Assembly (NCBI RefSeq): GCF_000807255.1
Contig: NZ_CP009268.1
Location: forward strand, 1,332,384 to 1,396,383
From: Clostridium pasteurianum DSM 525 = ATCC 6013
Lineage (GTDB): Bacteria > Bacillota > Clostridia > Clostridiales > Clostridiaceae
DNA: 64,000 nucleotides
Direction of reading: 5' to 3'
Shown here: positions 46,379 to 54,827 of the stretch, piece after piece
Layout of the letters: each line of letters opens with the position of its first letter
Numbering within the stretch: the stretch's first letter is position 1
The notes under the pieces: generated by a model
Databases searched by the model: none
What the model saw: only the letters and a program-made list of their open reading frames with translations
What the model was told of the DNA's origin: nothing
Translations under genes and position numbers: made by a program

Positions 46379-47767
46379 ATGGCTGGAATATCAAATATTA
46401 ATAATCCTATGCAATATGGTACTGGGAAATTAGTTCGTAAATTAAGTTTTGAGATAGGTGAAATATTTTCTGCTAGAATAGTAGATGAAAATGTAGGCAA
46501 GAATGAAGTTGTATTGAAATTAACTAATGGATGGAAATTTAGCGCAAAGCTTGTTAGCAGCATAAATTACAATACCAATGTTCTCAATAAATTTATAGTA
46601 GATGGATATGAAGATGGTAAAATAAAAATAAAGATGTTTTCTTCAGATAAAGGTAATAGTGAAAATGTAATAAATTCTCAAGAGGGTATTTTAAAAAATT
46701 ATATAAATAATACCTATACTAAGGAAGATTATAATATATTAAAATCTTTGATGGACCATAATATCCCACTTACTAAAGAGAATATCTTAAATGTAAAATC
46801 CTTAATGAAATTTAAAGACAGTATAATTGAAAATCCGGATAAAGCGGATGAATTTATATTACATTACATGAAAAATAATAATATAGATGTAAATAGTGTC
46901 AGGGGAAAGGAGGTAAAAAAATTATTAGAAAAGCTTTTTACACAATTAAAGAATATAAGTCAGGAAGAAATTGCTTTCTTTATGGAAAATGGAATAGGTG
47001 TTGATGGAGATAACATAGAAAGTTTTAATAAAATTTTTAAACAGAATTCTGAAGTTTATAAATTATTGGAAAATATAAAAGAGGAAATATATAATCCCAA
47101 TATTTTTGATGACAGTACAAATTCATTGAAAAGACAAGCAGGAGAGAATATACTTACTAAATCTTTAAATAGTTCAGTTGACCATAAAGAAATAGATAAT
47201 AAATTATCAGAAAATAATTTAAATAAAGTAATAATTAGTGAAATAAATTCTAAAATTGATGAAATGAAAAATATTATTAGGAATATGATTTCTAGTGATA
47301 ATCTTAATAAAGAAAGTTTGGATAAAATATTAAGTACATTAGGTAAGAGTATAAATGATATAAAAGTATTCAATGATATATCACAAGCATATTATTATCT
47401 TGATATACCTTTGAATTTTAAAAATAGTGAGTATAATTTTAAACTTATTCTTAAAGATGACAGAAAGAGCGGAAAGAAAGTGGATTCAAAAGATGTTAAA
47501 TTCATAGCTTCTGTTAAAACTGTTAATATGGGAACAATAGATGCTTTTATAACTGTAAACAATAAAAATTTAAATATAGATATAAAATCAGAAGAAAAAT
47601 GGACTAGAATTTTGGAAGTATCTAAAAATAGGCTGCTAAATAAAATAGAACAAATGGGATATGCAGTAAATGTTTATGTAAAGCCTAAAGAAAATGAAGT
47701 TAATATATTAAACAGCAGAAGCTTTTTTAATAATGAATATATTTATAATTTAGATAAGAGGGTATAA
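46379..47767 (+). CDS. FliK-like C-terminal domain protein (YlqG-like), function unknown
   Basis: 462 aa, Asn/Lys/Ser-rich and mostly hydrophilic. The N-terminal 60 residues look like a small beta domain (FSARIVDENVGKNEVVLKLTNG). A long low-complexity helical middle follows. The C-terminal ~110 residues (LDIPLNF...KLILK, VKTVNMGTIDAFITVNNKNL, then a long helix) resemble the flagellar hook-length control FliK C-domain. The start was set at the ATG at 46379 because GGGGGG is 5 bases upstream; an upstream TTG is less likely. The next gene is FlhB-like; this two-gene pairing is also found outside flagellar operons (ylqG-ylqH in Bacillus). Confidence 0.65.
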   Translation: MAGISNINNPMQYGTGKLVRKLSFEIGEIFSARIVDENVGKNEVVLKLTNGWKFSAKLVSSINYNTNVLNKFIVDGYEDGKIKIKMFSSDKGNSENVINSQEGILKNYINNTYTKEDYNILKSLMDHNIPLTKENILNVKSLMKFKDSIIENPDKADEFILHYMKNNNIDVNSVRGKEVKKLLEKLFTQLKNISQEEIAFFMENGIGVDGDNIESFNKIFKQNSEVYKLLENIKEEIYNPNIFDDSTNSLKRQAGENILTKSLNSSVDHKEIDNKLSENNLNKVIISEINSKIDEMKNIIRNMISSDNLNKESLDKILSTLGKSINDIKVFNDISQAYYYLDIPLNFKNSEYNFKLILKDDRKSGKKVDSKDVKFIASVKTVNMGTIDAFITVNNKNLNIDIKSEEKWTRILEVSKNRLLNKIEQMGYAVNVYVKPKENEVNILNSRSFFNNEYIYNLDKRV

Positions 47768-47796
47768 GATAATTAATCTATTGGAGGTAGGTATAA

Positions 47797-48078
47797 ATGT
47801 CTTATAAAAGAAAAAAAGCAGCAGCATTAAAATATGATACAGGATATGAAGCTCCAATAGTTACAGCTGCAGGTGTTGGGGCTTTGGCAGATAAAATTAT
47901 AGAAAAAGCTGATGAAAATAAAGTCCCTATAGTGTATAATAAGGAGTTAGCAGATTTATTATTAAATGTAGATATAGGCAGCAGTATACCAGAAGAGCTG
48001 TATGAGGTAGTTGCAGAGGTAATAAATTATGTTATTGATATAGATGATAATATAAATAAAGAATCTAATAAGAAATAA
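47797..48078 (+). CDS. FlhB cytoplasmic-domain-like protein (EscU/YscU family, YlqH-like)
   Basis: 93 aa, equal to the C-terminal cytoplasmic domain of FlhB without its membrane part. It aligns by eye along the whole length: AAALKYDTGYEAPIVTAAGVG, then DENKVPIVYNKELADLLL and SIPEELYEVVAEVINYV. The NPTH autocleavage site is absent because the protein starts at the cleaved subdomain. Partner of the FliK-like protein upstream; the interaction of those domains controls export switching in flagella. SD GGAGG is clear. Confidence 0.88.
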   Translation: MSYKRKKAAALKYDTGYEAPIVTAAGVGALADKIIEKADENKVPIVYNKELADLLLNVDIGSSIPEELYEVVAEVINYVIDIDDNINKESNKK

Positions 48079-48149
48079 CATCTAAAAGGATACTGTTAAT
48101 ATTTTATGATTTATTTTATAGTTGTATGTTTTATAAAGGGGGGAAATTA

Positions 48150-48842
48150 ATGGCTTTATACGCTATATCAGATCTCCATTTGGCATTGAGTGGAGATAAG
48201 CCAATGGATATATTTGGTGATAATTGGTATAGGCATGATGAAAAAATAAAAAATAATTGGATAAATATTATTTCAGAAAAAGATACAGTACTCATTGCAG
48301 GAGATATATCTTGGTCTATGCATATGGAAGAGGGGATAAAAGACTTGGAATGGATTCATAGTCTTCCTGGAACAAAAATATTTATTAAAGGAAATCATGA
48401 TTATTTTTGGACTTCCATAACTAAGTTAAATGAACTTTATGAAGATATGAATTTTATACAAAATAATTTTTATACCTATAGAGATTATGCTATTTGTGGA
48501 ACTAGAGGATGGAATAATCCTAAATCTGAAAATTTTACCGAGCATGATGAAAAAATATATAGGAGAGAACTTATAAGGTTAAGATTATCTTTAGAGACTG
48601 CTGTTAAAAATGGATTTAATAAAATAATAGTAATGGTTCATTTTCCTCCTTTTTCCGAGAAAGAGGAGGAAAATGATATGACAAATTTACTGGAAGAATA
48701 TCCAGTGGAAAAAGTTATTTATGGACATTTGCATGGTAGTTCGCTTCAAAGAATAAAAGATAAGATCAATAAAAATAATTTAGAATATATAATTACATCC
48801 TGTGATTATATAAATTTTACTCCAATAAAAATTTTAGAATGA
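48150..48842 (+). CDS. metallophosphoesterase
   Basis: 230-aa calcineurin-like phosphoesterase with the full motif set: SDLHLAL (DxH), AGDISW (GD), KGNHDYFW (GNHD), MVHFPPFS and YGHLHGSS (GHxH). Two divalent metal ions are expected. The substrate is unknown; many such proteins hydrolyse cyclic or nucleotide phosphodiesters. The start was set at the ATG at 48150, with GGGGGG 7 bases upstream; a more distal ATG lies before that SD. The stop codon lies inside the bidirectional terminator loop. Confidence 0.93.
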   Translation: MALYAISDLHLALSGDKPMDIFGDNWYRHDEKIKNNWINIISEKDTVLIAGDISWSMHMEEGIKDLEWIHSLPGTKIFIKGNHDYFWTSITKLNELYEDMNFIQNNFYTYRDYAICGTRGWNNPKSENFTEHDEKIYRRELIRLRLSLETAVKNGFNKIIVMVHFPPFSEKEEENDMTNLLEEYPVEKVIYGHLHGSSLQRIKDKINKNNLEYIITSCDYINFTPIKILE

Positions 48843-48857
48843 TTTTTATTGGAGTAA
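48817..48857. terminator. bidirectional terminator overlapping the phosphoesterase stop
   Basis: A perfect 16-bp stem TTACTCCAATAAAAAT / ATTTTTATTGGAGTAA. The loop holds the last codons of the phosphoesterase. Confidence 0.85.
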
Positions 48858-48859
48858 TT

Positions 48860-49741
48860 TTAAAAGAATTTTGAAAAAAAACCTTTGCCTTTTTTCTTTG
48901 GCTTTTTAATTTCTATATTTTTGTCAAGGCTAGAATTAGAGGAAACTTCTATACTTTCTTTACTGAGAGTTATTAAATCCTTTTGATCTCTTGCTTTATC
49001 TTTAATTTTCTGATTGGCCTTCGGATTTGTTATAACATTTCCGAGCCAAAGTAGTGCTTCATCAGAATCACCTATACGTCTGCTTAGTTCTCCAATTAAA
49101 TACATGGTAGTAAATTTGTCCATGCTATATATAGGAAAATCCTCATTATTGTAGGCTTTCTTAAAACCTAAAAGAGAGTACTTCATAAATAGATTTTCAT
49201 TTTCACTTTGTGAAAGTATTCTATACATCCAAGATAATTTTAAACAATTCATAGCCTTTTTACTGGATGGGGATTCTATGATGGTATAATTTAAAAGAGA
49301 GAGCTTATATCTTTCTATAGCTATATTTACATCATATACAGCGGGATAAATTTTCCCCTTCCATTTTGTACTGATTTTGTTCTTTACCATATCTTTTTGA
49401 GAGTTTTTTATTTTATTAAAATCGGTTTTCATAGAAGCATATCCACAGTCATTACAAATCCATACATCATAAAAGTATGGATTAATTATATTGTAGTTTA
49501 TAAAAAAATCACTATCTTTTTTTATTATTCTATAGGAGGATGTTTTAATAGATCTAGCCTTAAAAGTACTTCCGCATACAGGGCAGGTAATGGTTCTGTC
49601 ATATAAGAGGTCAGCATGAGAAATTTTATTATTATCTTCAGCTGTTTTTTTAATCTTTTGGCCCTCTTTTTCGTATATATTTAATTTGTCAATATCTTTA
49701 AATCCTAGATCATCTAAATCTGAAAATATATTATTATCCAT
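48860..49741 (-). CDS. DUF2225 family protein
   Basis: 293 aa. Two CxxC knuckles (TCPVCGSTFKARS and WICNDCGYASM) form a zinc site in the N-terminal half. A helical TPR-like region follows (ERYKLSLLNYTIIE, KAMNCLKLSWMYRIL, SRRIGDSDEALLWLGNVI), then a lysine-rich tail KPKKKGKGFFSKFF. This is the DUF2225 layout, common in clostridia and of unknown function. Start at 49741, where GGGGGG lies 8 bases upstream; a longer ATG 15 bases earlier overlaps the SD. The tail suggests membrane or nucleic-acid contact. Confidence 0.85.
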   Translation of the reverse strand: MDNNIFSDLDDLGFKDIDKLNIYEKEGQKIKKTAEDNNKISHADLLYDRTITCPVCGSTFKARSIKTSSYRIIKKDSDFFINYNIINPYFYDVWICNDCGYASMKTDFNKIKNSQKDMVKNKISTKWKGKIYPAVYDVNIAIERYKLSLLNYTIIESPSSKKAMNCLKLSWMYRILSQSENENLFMKYSLLGFKKAYNNEDFPIYSMDKFTTMYLIGELSRRIGDSDEALLWLGNVITNPKANQKIKDKARDQKDLITLSKESIEVSSNSSLDKNIEIKKPKKKGKGFFSKFF

Positions 49742-50066
49742 AAAGCTACCCCCCAATCTGTAAAATAACTAATTTTTATTATATCAAAAAAATGAGGTGA
49801 TTACATAAAAAAGTTTAAAATAATTTATTTTATTTGTTTGATTTTGGTGAAATATGTCTAAATAGTATATATAAAAGAAATTTTATGTAATTGAAAAATA
49901 TAACATATAATATTATAATAACTTATTGGAGATAAAATTCCGTATATTAAAGTATTTAATAGAACTATACTAAATAAATTAATTGGAGTAGTTGGATTGT
50001 TATTTTTTATTATAGTCTAAAGGGCAATTAATTGTTAAACAAATTTTTATTGAAAAGGATGATTTT
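49742..50066. other. AT-rich divergent intergenic region
   Basis: 325 bases between DUF2225 and the alarmone synthetase gene. It is very AT-rich, with no SD-backed ORF longer than about 30 codons and no strong hairpin. Promoters for both flanking genes must lie here, but I could not pick a convincing -35/-10 pair. Confidence 0.4.
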
Positions 50067-50864
50067 ATGGCTATGATGATTAAATGGAAGACATTTTTAA
50101 TTCCCTATAGTCAGGCGGTAGATGAATTAAAAGTAAAAATTAGAAATATAAGAAAAGAATATAGAAAAAAGAATGAGTATTCCCCAATTGAGTTTGTTAC
50201 TGGAAGAGTAAAGGAAATTTCAAGTATTCTTGAAAAGGCCAAAAAATTAAATTTAACTTTGGATGAAATAGACAGCTTTATGGAAGATATAGCTGGAATA
50301 AGAATAATGTGTCAGTTTGTAGATGATATTGAAAGAGTGGCAGAATTAATCAGACAAAGGCAAGATATGCTTGTAATAAATGAAAAAGATTATATAGATA
50401 ATGTAAAGGAAAGTGGATATAGAAGTTATCATATGATTATAAAATATCCTATTAATTTAGCAGAGGGTAAAAAAGAAATACTAGCAGAAATACAGATAAG
50501 GACTTTGGCAATGAATTTCTGGGCAACTATAGAACATTCTTTAAATTATAAATATAAGCATGATATACCTATAGAGATAAGAAACAAGTTGAAAAATGCT
50601 GCAGATGCTGCATTTCAGTTAGATGGACAGATGCTTGAAATAAAAGATGAAATAAAAGATGCTCAAAAATTATTCGAAGTTAAGTCAAATTTAATTTCAG
50701 ATATTGTAAATAATATTCTTGTATTGTCTTCCATGAATAAATTATCTGAGGTATCTTATTATAAAAGCCGATTAAATAAACTTCTTGAAGAGGGAGACGA
50801 ATTTGAACTAAGTAATTTATTAGATTCTATAGAAAAATCCATTTATGAGTTTAGGAAGTATTAG
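50067..50864 (+). CDS. small alarmone synthetase (GTP pyrophosphokinase, RelQ/YjbM type)
   Basis: 265 aa, containing the RelA/SpoT synthetase domain only, with no hydrolase, TGS or ACT domains. Conserved blocks are VTGRVKEISSILEK, MEDIAGIRIMCQF, KESGYRSYHMII and EIQIRTLAMNFWATIEHSLNYK. It transfers pyrophosphate from ATP to GDP or GTP to make (p)ppGpp. A C-terminal helix (about 190-260) is of the kind that forms RelQ tetramers. It is monocistronic with AAAGGATG upstream of the ATG and a terminator behind. Confidence 0.93.
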   Translation: MAMMIKWKTFLIPYSQAVDELKVKIRNIRKEYRKKNEYSPIEFVTGRVKEISSILEKAKKLNLTLDEIDSFMEDIAGIRIMCQFVDDIERVAELIRQRQDMLVINEKDYIDNVKESGYRSYHMIIKYPINLAEGKKEILAEIQIRTLAMNFWATIEHSLNYKYKHDIPIEIRNKLKNAADAAFQLDGQMLEIKDEIKDAQKLFEVKSNLISDIVNNILVLSSMNKLSEVSYYKSRLNKLLEEGDEFELSNLLDSIEKSIYEFRKY

Positions 50865-50873
50865 AAAAATTCG

Positions 50874-50890
50874 TAGTTATTTATTTGAAT
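50874..50890 (+). repeat. remnant of the R3 palindrome right arm
   Basis: TAGTTATTTATTTGAAT is identical to part of the R3 element right arm near 42355-42371. It lies just behind the alarmone synthetase stop. Confidence 0.4.
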
Positions 50891-50896
50891 ATATGG

Positions 50897-50933
50897 AAAA
50901 CACAGCATAAGTCAAGTATGCTGTGTTTTTTTA
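50897..50933 (+). terminator. intrinsic terminator after the alarmone synthetase gene
   Basis: AAAACACAGCATA / TATGCTGTGTTTT with seven T residues following. Confidence 0.9.
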
Positions 50934-50962
50934 TTGGACAAAAATTCATGTATATGGAAAAA

Positions 50963-52054
50963 TTACATTGGGTTTATTTTTTCTAAAGTTTTTTTGTTTC
51001 TTATGTGAAATGTTATGTATACTATAGTTGGTATAATAATAAAATTAGCAAGTGCTATATATATAAATATGTTTAGTGATTTAAAAAGTAATTTAATATC
51101 TTTAGATAAGAAAAATGATGATATTAAAACCAATAAAGTTACACAATAAATATAAAATCTGTTATCAATATTTAATTTCTTCAATATTAGTTTCATGGAG
51201 AAAAGAGTTAATACATATTTTATATACCAACCAGCAATTACTTGCAGTAATACATACAATTCTCCACTTTCAAGAAATCCCCAGTAATTTATAAGTTGAG
51301 TCTGAATTAGTTTTGGATAATATATTATATTTCCTCTTAATGCTCCAAAAGTGCTTATAATACCCATGGTAGAAACTACTTCCATTTGAATAATAAATAA
51401 TAGAGCTATGAAAATACTTTTTTTCAGTGTATTTTTATTTTTGATTTCAGTTAAAAATGGCAGTATCATAGAAAAAAAGCTGAAAAATCCCAAACTTTTT
51501 ACTATTGCCATAATGAAGTTTGGGGTCACTCCTTTTTCCATGATAGGCAGTAAAAAATTAAAATTTTTATATTTTGATGTAAGTATAGCCAAATTTGTTC
51601 CTGAAATACTTACAAAGGTCATGCCTATTATTGATACAATTACTATTGCGTTCTTTCCTCTGCTGAATGTATAGATGGCTGGAATTGCAAAAAATATAGT
51701 GAAAAACCAAGGTGGTGTGTTGGCTAACATGTTTACATGCATTGAGTTAGATTCAACAGAGCTACATTCCACTAAAGTAAGAAATAAAGTTATTATAAAG
51801 CACCAGATAAGAATATTCCCTAGAGTTTTTCCCATAGCAGTACAATATATATCTTTCATATTATAGTTATTATTTTTTTCAGTTATACTTATAATCATAT
51901 AGGCAAATAACATTAAGAGTATTCCTGAACATATAACAGCTATCCAAGAATCCCTTCCACCTATTTCTGTATATAGACGTGGATAAGTCTTCATAGAAAC
52001 TATAGCCATTCCACTTAAGACGAAGAATAAATGGGTACCATTAAATTTATCCAT
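50963..52054 (-). CDS. spore germination protein, GerAB/GerKB family permease-like subunit
   Basis: 363-aa membrane protein with about ten spans, of the spore germination amino-acid permease family. The N-terminus FNGTHLFFVLSGMAIVSMKTYPR and SRGKNAIVIVSIIG are typical, and the end is a short basic tail. It is the B subunit of a nutrient germinant receptor in the inner spore membrane. Start at 52054, with AGAGG 7 bases upstream; the longer frame to 52135 lacks an SD. It is divergent from the A and C subunit genes, the same split layout as gerK in C. perfringens. Confidence 0.88.
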   Translation of the reverse strand: MDKFNGTHLFFVLSGMAIVSMKTYPRLYTEIGGRDSWIAVICSGILLMLFAYMIISITEKNNNYNMKDIYCTAMGKTLGNILIWCFIITLFLTLVECSSVESNSMHVNMLANTPPWFFTIFFAIPAIYTFSRGKNAIVIVSIIGMTFVSISGTNLAILTSKYKNFNFLLPIMEKGVTPNFIMAIVKSLGFFSFFSMILPFLTEIKNKNTLKKSIFIALLFIIQMEVVSTMGIISTFGALRGNIIYYPKLIQTQLINYWGFLESGELYVLLQVIAGWYIKYVLTLFSMKLILKKLNIDNRFYIYCVTLLVLISSFFLSKDIKLLFKSLNIFIYIALANFIIIPTIVYITFHIRNKKTLEKINPM

Positions 52055-52185
52055 AACATTACCTCTTTTGCATAAAGTATTTAGAAAAATCCATACTATT
52101 ATTGAAATCTCTTTAACATAGTAGTAGTATTTCATATTTAATGAATATTATGCAATGATTAGAAAAAAATGAGGCAGGTGATAAT

Positions 52186-53589
52186 ATGAATGAAGATTAT
52201 ATGACATTTGTAAAGGAAAAACTTAAGGGTAATGTAGATGTAAAATTTAGAAAACTAAAATGTAAAAAAGGCTGTATATCTATAATATTTATTGATAACT
52301 TGTCGGATGCTAAGTTTATTAGTCAATATATAATTGAACCTATTGTAAGGGAAAAGGATATTATTGAAACTGCAGAGGATGTAAAGAAGAATATTCTGTT
52401 TGCCAATTCTATAGGAGATATAGATACTAGTCATGATGTACTTATCCATATACTATCAGGAGATGTGGTTGTAATTTCTGATTTTTATGAGGGATTAATA
52501 TTTTGTGAGGCCAAGAGCTGGAATAGGAGATCTGTAGGAATACCAATTACAGAAAGTGTAATAAAGGGACCTAGAGAAGGTTTTACGGAGGCTTTTGTAG
52601 ACAATATTTCACTTATAAGAAGAAAAGTTAGAAATTCTGATTTAAAATTTGAGAGTATGTATATAGGAAAAAAATCAGATACCATTGTGGTATTATCTTA
52701 TATTAAGGGTGTAGCTAATGATAAATTAGTATCTCATATAAGAAAAGAATTAAAGAGTATAGATACAGAATTTCTACTGGATACAAATTATGTAGAGGAA
52801 AAATTAAAAGAAAAGAAAACACTATATGATACCATAGGTTATACGGAAAAGCCAGATATAGTGGCCTCCAAACTGTTTGAAGGAAGAGTAGCTATAATTG
52901 TTGATGGGACTCCTTTTGTAATTACAGCACCTTATTTCTTTTATGAAAATTTTCAAATGCCAGATGACTATTATTTAAATAAATATATGTCAAATGCTTT
53001 GAGAATTTTAAGATGGATTTCCTATTTTATTTCTGTACTTTTACCAGGATTGTATGTTGCACTGACTACCCATCACTTTTCTCTGATACCTTCTGTATTC
53101 GTATTTAGACTTTCTATATCAAGGGCTGGGGTACCATTTCCAATGGTAATAGAAGTTATTCTAATGATATTTTTCTTTCAGATATTAAGAGAGGCTGGAG
53201 TAAGGTTACCTCAGCCGGTAGGTCAGGCAATGAGTATAGTTGGTGCATTGATTTTAGGACAATCAGCTGTAAGTGCCGGCTTTGCATCTGAAACCACTAT
53301 AATTATTGTAGCATTAACCTCTATTGCTCTATTTTTAACGCCTAAAATTTATGGTCCAGTAACTTTTTGGTCAATTTTACTAATATTGTTTTCCAGTATA
53401 GTTGGATTACCAGGATATTTTGTAGGAATAATTTTAATGATATCTGAATTAGCTGGTCTTAAAAGCTGTGGCTTTAAGTATATATTTCCAATGGGTACCA
53501 TCAAAAAATTCAATTTTGGAGATATAGTTTTAAGAGATGACTTAGATTCTATATCTAAAGATTTTACAAATGAGGGTGGTAAGAAATGA
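52186..53589 (+). CDS. spore germination protein, GerAA/GerKA family subunit
   Basis: 467 aa. The N-terminal ~240 residues are soluble (germinant sensing) and include the family block VVISDFYEGLIFCEAKSWNRRSVGIPITESVIKGPREGFTEAF. The C-terminal half has four to six membrane spans, with GLYVALTTHHFSLIPS and the LPQPVGQAMSIVGALILGQSAV signature. It is the A subunit of the receptor. SD AGGCAGG is moderate. Its end overlaps the C subunit gene by 4 bases, implying coupling. Confidence 0.95.
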   Translation: MNEDYMTFVKEKLKGNVDVKFRKLKCKKGCISIIFIDNLSDAKFISQYIIEPIVREKDIIETAEDVKKNILFANSIGDIDTSHDVLIHILSGDVVVISDFYEGLIFCEAKSWNRRSVGIPITESVIKGPREGFTEAFVDNISLIRRKVRNSDLKFESMYIGKKSDTIVVLSYIKGVANDKLVSHIRKELKSIDTEFLLDTNYVEEKLKEKKTLYDTIGYTEKPDIVASKLFEGRVAIIVDGTPFVITAPYFFYENFQMPDDYYLNKYMSNALRILRWISYFISVLLPGLYVALTTHHFSLIPSVFVFRLSISRAGVPFPMVIEVILMIFFFQILREAGVRLPQPVGQAMSIVGALILGQSAVSAGFASETTIIIVALTSIALFLTPKIYGPVTFWSILLILFSSIVGLPGYFVGIILMISELAGLKSCGFKYIFPMGTIKKFNFGDIVLRDDLDSISKDFTNEGGKK

Positions 53590-54704
53590 AGAAAATATTA
53601 ATGTGTTTATTTTTAGCATCTTCCATATTTTTAAATGGATGTTTTAGTTATGTAGATATAAATAATGTAGTTTTTGTAACCTCTGTAATATTTGATATAG
53701 ATAAAGATAATAATCCGGTTATATACCTAGAAATTTTTAAATCTATAAGAGCTGCTTCAAAAGCCGCAGAAACAGGTCAGAGAATTGTTCTAAAGGGAAC
53801 AGGAAAAACTGCCTATGAAGCATTAAATGATGTAAACTTAGCTTCCAGCTATCAAATAAACTACACCCAAAACAAAGCTATAATATATACAAAGAGAGCT
53901 GCAGCACAGGGAATAGAAAGTTATTTTGATATATTTAGAAGAGATACCCAAGCTATAATAAAACCCTACATGCTTGTTTATGATGGAGATGTAGAAAGAC
54001 TTGCAAAGGGAAATTTTGAAGGAGAACAATTTATAGGATTATTTATATGGGATTTAATAATTAATGTGAGAAGCAGCCCAAGAGCAGTACAATCTTCTCT
54101 CAATAGATATTTATCAAGAAGGGTATCTCCAAGCAGGACAGATGTGCTGACAGTGCTGAAGATAGATAATGATCAACCTAATCCTTCATTGGTAATTAAT
54201 GGTGGAGCCATAATGGAAAATGATAAATTAGTTGAAATGCTTCCAAGTTCAGAGGGTCAGGCATATAATTTCCTCGTTGATGTAATACAACAAGGATCCA
54301 TGGAAGTGGCAGATCCTAGAGACAGCAGTAAATATATATCTTTATCTATAGAAAATAGCAAAACCGATACAGATGTAAATTTACGGGGTAACACTGTAGA
54401 TGTTACAAAGAAGATAAATGTAAAGGCAAGAATTGTAGAATTTCAAAAGTATATGGACTTAACGGATGAAGAATTAGAGCAGATTAGAAAAGGTGCAGAA
54501 GCCAATTTAATTAATGCCTGTACAAATATATTTAACAAGTATAAGAAGAGAGATTTGGATATCTTTATGATTGGTCAGGAACTTGAAAATAAATATGGTG
54601 ATAAAATTCCTATAGGAGGAGAGGTTATAAAACATGCCAATATGAAAATAGAGCCAAGAGTATTTATTGATAGCCCTGGAAAAATTGATAAATATCAACA
54701 ATAA
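53586..54704 (+). CDS. spore germination lipoprotein, Ger(x)C family
   Basis: 372 aa. A lipoprotein signal peptide ends at LNGC (C19), so the mature protein is anchored to the outer face of the inner spore membrane. Typical GerAC blocks are VVFVTSVIFDIDKDNN, KGTGKTAYEALNDVN, FEGEQFIGLFIWD and the C-terminal helical domain with EQIRKGAEANLINACTNIF. It completes the A-C pair; the B subunit is divergent. A bidirectional terminator lies behind it. Confidence 0.95.
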   Translation: MKKILMCLFLASSIFLNGCFSYVDINNVVFVTSVIFDIDKDNNPVIYLEIFKSIRAASKAAETGQRIVLKGTGKTAYEALNDVNLASSYQINYTQNKAIIYTKRAAAQGIESYFDIFRRDTQAIIKPYMLVYDGDVERLAKGNFEGEQFIGLFIWDLIINVRSSPRAVQSSLNRYLSRRVSPSRTDVLTVLKIDNDQPNPSLVINGGAIMENDKLVEMLPSSEGQAYNFLVDVIQQGSMEVADPRDSSKYISLSIENSKTDTDVNLRGNTVDVTKKINVKARIVEFQKYMDLTDEELEQIRKGAEANLINACTNIFNKYKKRDLDIFMIGQELENKYGDKIPIGGEVIKHANMKIEPRVFIDSPGKIDKYQQ

Positions 54705-54762
54705 TTTAAATTTATAAGTTATAATTATAAAAATTTTAGATATGAAATTTTTGGTATATATA

Positions 54763-54815
54763 AAGATATTACATATACACTAATAAATTATTATATACTG
54801 TATATGTAATATCTT
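54763..54815. terminator. bidirectional terminator between ger and leuS
   Basis: AAGATATTACATATAC pairs with GTATATGTAATATCTT over a long AT loop, located between convergent genes. Confidence 0.8.
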
Positions 54816-54827
54816 ATTTAATATATT

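Noticed and set aside
49950-50030. Short hydrophobic frame ending GVVGLLFFIIV before the alarmone synthetase gene
   Set aside because: It lacks a normal start codon; a GGAG lies before an ATT only, which is not enough support.
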